DNA of 6,116 nucleotides, from NCBI GenBank assembly GCA_023424965.1, contig JAFADI010000191.1, positions 1 through 6,116 on the forward strand, given 5' to 3'. Position numbers and translations under genes: made by a program. The stretch is from Bacillota bacterium (GTDB lineage Bacteria > Bacillota > Clostridia > Acetivibrionales > JAFADI01). Shown here piece by piece: positions 4,951-6,116 of the stretch. Positions within the stretch are counted from its first letter, which is position 1. Each line of letters opens with the position of its first letter. The notes under the pieces are model-generated. The model made no database searches. It was not told where the DNA came from and worked only from the letters and a program-made list of their open reading frames with translations.

Positions 4951-6116
4951 ATGTTCAAAAATTTCCAAGCATTTGACCCGGTAAGGTATCTAATCGTTGT
5001 TCCTCTGCTAATCGTTTTGCTTTATCAGTATGTTAAGGCAAAAGACCCTGTCTTTTTCTACCTGTTTGCAGCATTTGCCGCCGTATGCCTGCTGGTGGAA
5101 GGCCTGGGCAGAATCTTACCCGGCAGGAACAAAACGGACCCTTCCAGGCCGGATATTGCCGGAGAACTGCATAAAAAGCAGGATGAAATACTGCTGCTGA
5201 AAAACCAGTTGAATCTCATCAACAGCGAGTTTAGAAATTCCATCGAAAATATAAGCAAAATGCACAAGGAACTGAATTTGAAAAATGAGGAGCAGGATGC
5301 CATGAGGGAAGCGTCCACCGTCATTTCCTCTTCCTTCGATATAAAAGCCATCGTGGAACACGTATACAAGGTTTTTAACAAGTTCACCGGCTGCGACAGG
5401 TATTTGATCTGCTTTGTGGACAGAGACCACAATAGGCTTATCTGCCGGTATGAATACGGAAGCTATGTATTTGGAGAAGTGGGAAAGGTCATGGAAGAAG
5501 ATTCTACTACAATTACCAGTTGTTTTAAAAGCAGGCAGACGGTGGTAAGAATTAACGTACCTTTAAGACACACTGGAGAAATGGGGGATAAAGCAGCTCT
5601 TCCTCTCAAATTTTCCAATGAACCCGATGGTGTAATATACATAGAAAGCGTGAATGCAGGCAGCTTTCTCAACATCAACCTGGGCTTTCTGGAGAGCATG
5701 GCCAATTATGCGGCCGTGGCAATAAAAAATGCCGAACTTTTTAACGATGTTTACAGCTCCAAGCAGGAAATTGAGGCCCTTTATGAGGAAACGGCCGCCG
5801 TAAACGAGGAACTGAGCAGCTATGTGGGGGACCTGAATGTTGCAAAGGAAGAGCTCAAATTAAAAAATGAAGAAATGGTCAGATTCAACGATGAAATACA
5901 AATGGGGTATTTGCAGACGGTCATGGCCCTGGCCAATTCCATCGAAGCCAAGGACCCCTATACGAGGGGACACTGCCAGAGGGTAATGGAAATATCCTGT
6001 GAGATAGCAAAGCAAATGGGCTTTAAAGAAACGGAGATCGAAGACCTGAGGTATGCCGCCATACTGCATGATATCGGAAAAATAGGCATCCCCGCATCCA
6101 TATTGAATAAAGTGGG
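4951..6116 (+). CDS. Membrane-anchored GAF + HD-GYP protein, probable c-di-GMP phosphodiesterase, 3' end cut
   Basis: The frame from ATG 4951 is open to the window end, giving 388 visible residues. AGGAGG at 4940-4945, five bases before the ATG, fixes the start. Two hydrophobic helices at about 12-28 and 34-51 have only a short turn between them, so nearly everything else is cytoplasmic. A coiled coil at about 70-118 leads to a GAF-like sensor domain (about 119-262). A second coiled coil (about 265-318) is rich in Glu and Lys. The HD-GYP domain begins at about 320 with ALANSIEAKDPYTRGHCQRV, including H341, and HDIGKIGIP with metal-binding H373 and D374. The downstream HHE and GYP motifs are beyond the window. 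The family hydrolyses cyclic di-GMP, influencing motility, biofilm or sporulation. The GAF ligand is unknown. It is probably a separate unit, because it follows the htrA terminator. Confidence 0.92.
   Translation, partial: MFKNFQAFDPVRYLIVVPLLIVLLYQYVKAKDPVFFYLFAAFAAVCLLVEGLGRILPGRNKTDPSRPDIAGELHKKQDEILLLKNQLNLINSEFRNSIENISKMHKELNLKNEEQDAMREASTVISSSFDIKAIVEHVYKVFNKFTGCDRYLICFVDRDHNRLICRYEYGSYVFGEVGKVMEEDSTTITSCFKSRQTVVRINVPLRHTGEMGDKAALPLKFSNEPDGVIYIESVNAGSFLNINLGFLESMANYAAVAIKNAELFNDVYSSKQEIEALYEETAAVNEELSSYVGDLNVAKEELKLKNEEMVRFNDEIQMGYLQTVMALANSIEAKDPYTRGHCQRVMEISCEIAKQMGFKETEIEDLRYAAILHDIGKIGIPASILNKV

Overview
The window looks like a chromosomal segment from a Gram-positive anaerobe of the Clostridia. 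Support for this: strong GGAGG-type Shine-Dalgarno sites about 5-9 nt before nearly every start, Clostridia-like protein sequences, and a membrane-anchored HtrA protease next to a two-component system. Genus cannot be read from the sequence alone. Every supported gene is on the + strand. No tRNA, rRNA, CRISPR array, insertion sequence or prophage gene was seen, so this reads as core or housekeeping DNA.

Layout. (1) Positions 1-672 are the 3' three quarters or more of trpA, presumably the last gene of a trp operon that starts upstream. (2) Positions 673-836 hold an AT-rich leader with a good extended -10 promoter. (3) Positions 837-1025 encode a 62-residue protein with a near-perfect coiled-coil heptad pattern and no recognised family. 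(4) Positions 1038-1102 hold a compound hairpin followed by a short T run and a consensus TATAAT. (5) Positions 1126-3293 are an OmpR-type response regulator and its membrane histidine kinase, with start and stop overlapping by one base. (6) Positions 3294-3429 contain three 11-bp-spaced hexamer repeats next to a predicted promoter. (7) Positions 3430-4734 encode an HtrA/DegP-type serine protease, followed by a strong intrinsic terminator at 4751-4796. (8) Positions 4797-4950 are noncoding. (9) Positions 4951-6116 are the start of a membrane-anchored GAF + HD-GYP protein, probably a cyclic-di-GMP phosphodiesterase, cut by the window end.

How they fit together. The response regulator, kinase and HtrA order matches the logic of the Bacillus CssRS-HtrA system, in which the kinase senses secretion or misfolding stress at the membrane and the regulator turns on a surface protease. 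The 11-bp repeats before the protease gene are the sort of site that OmpR/PhoB-family regulators bind, so they are the best candidate operator. The HD-GYP protein is separated by a terminator and is probably its own unit.

Most notable points: an Asp-to-Glu change at the position of a catalytic residue of TrpA, the phased repeats before htrA, the orphan coiled-coil gene, and the hairpin with two competing 5' arms before the two-component operon. I see no convincing novel multi-gene system.
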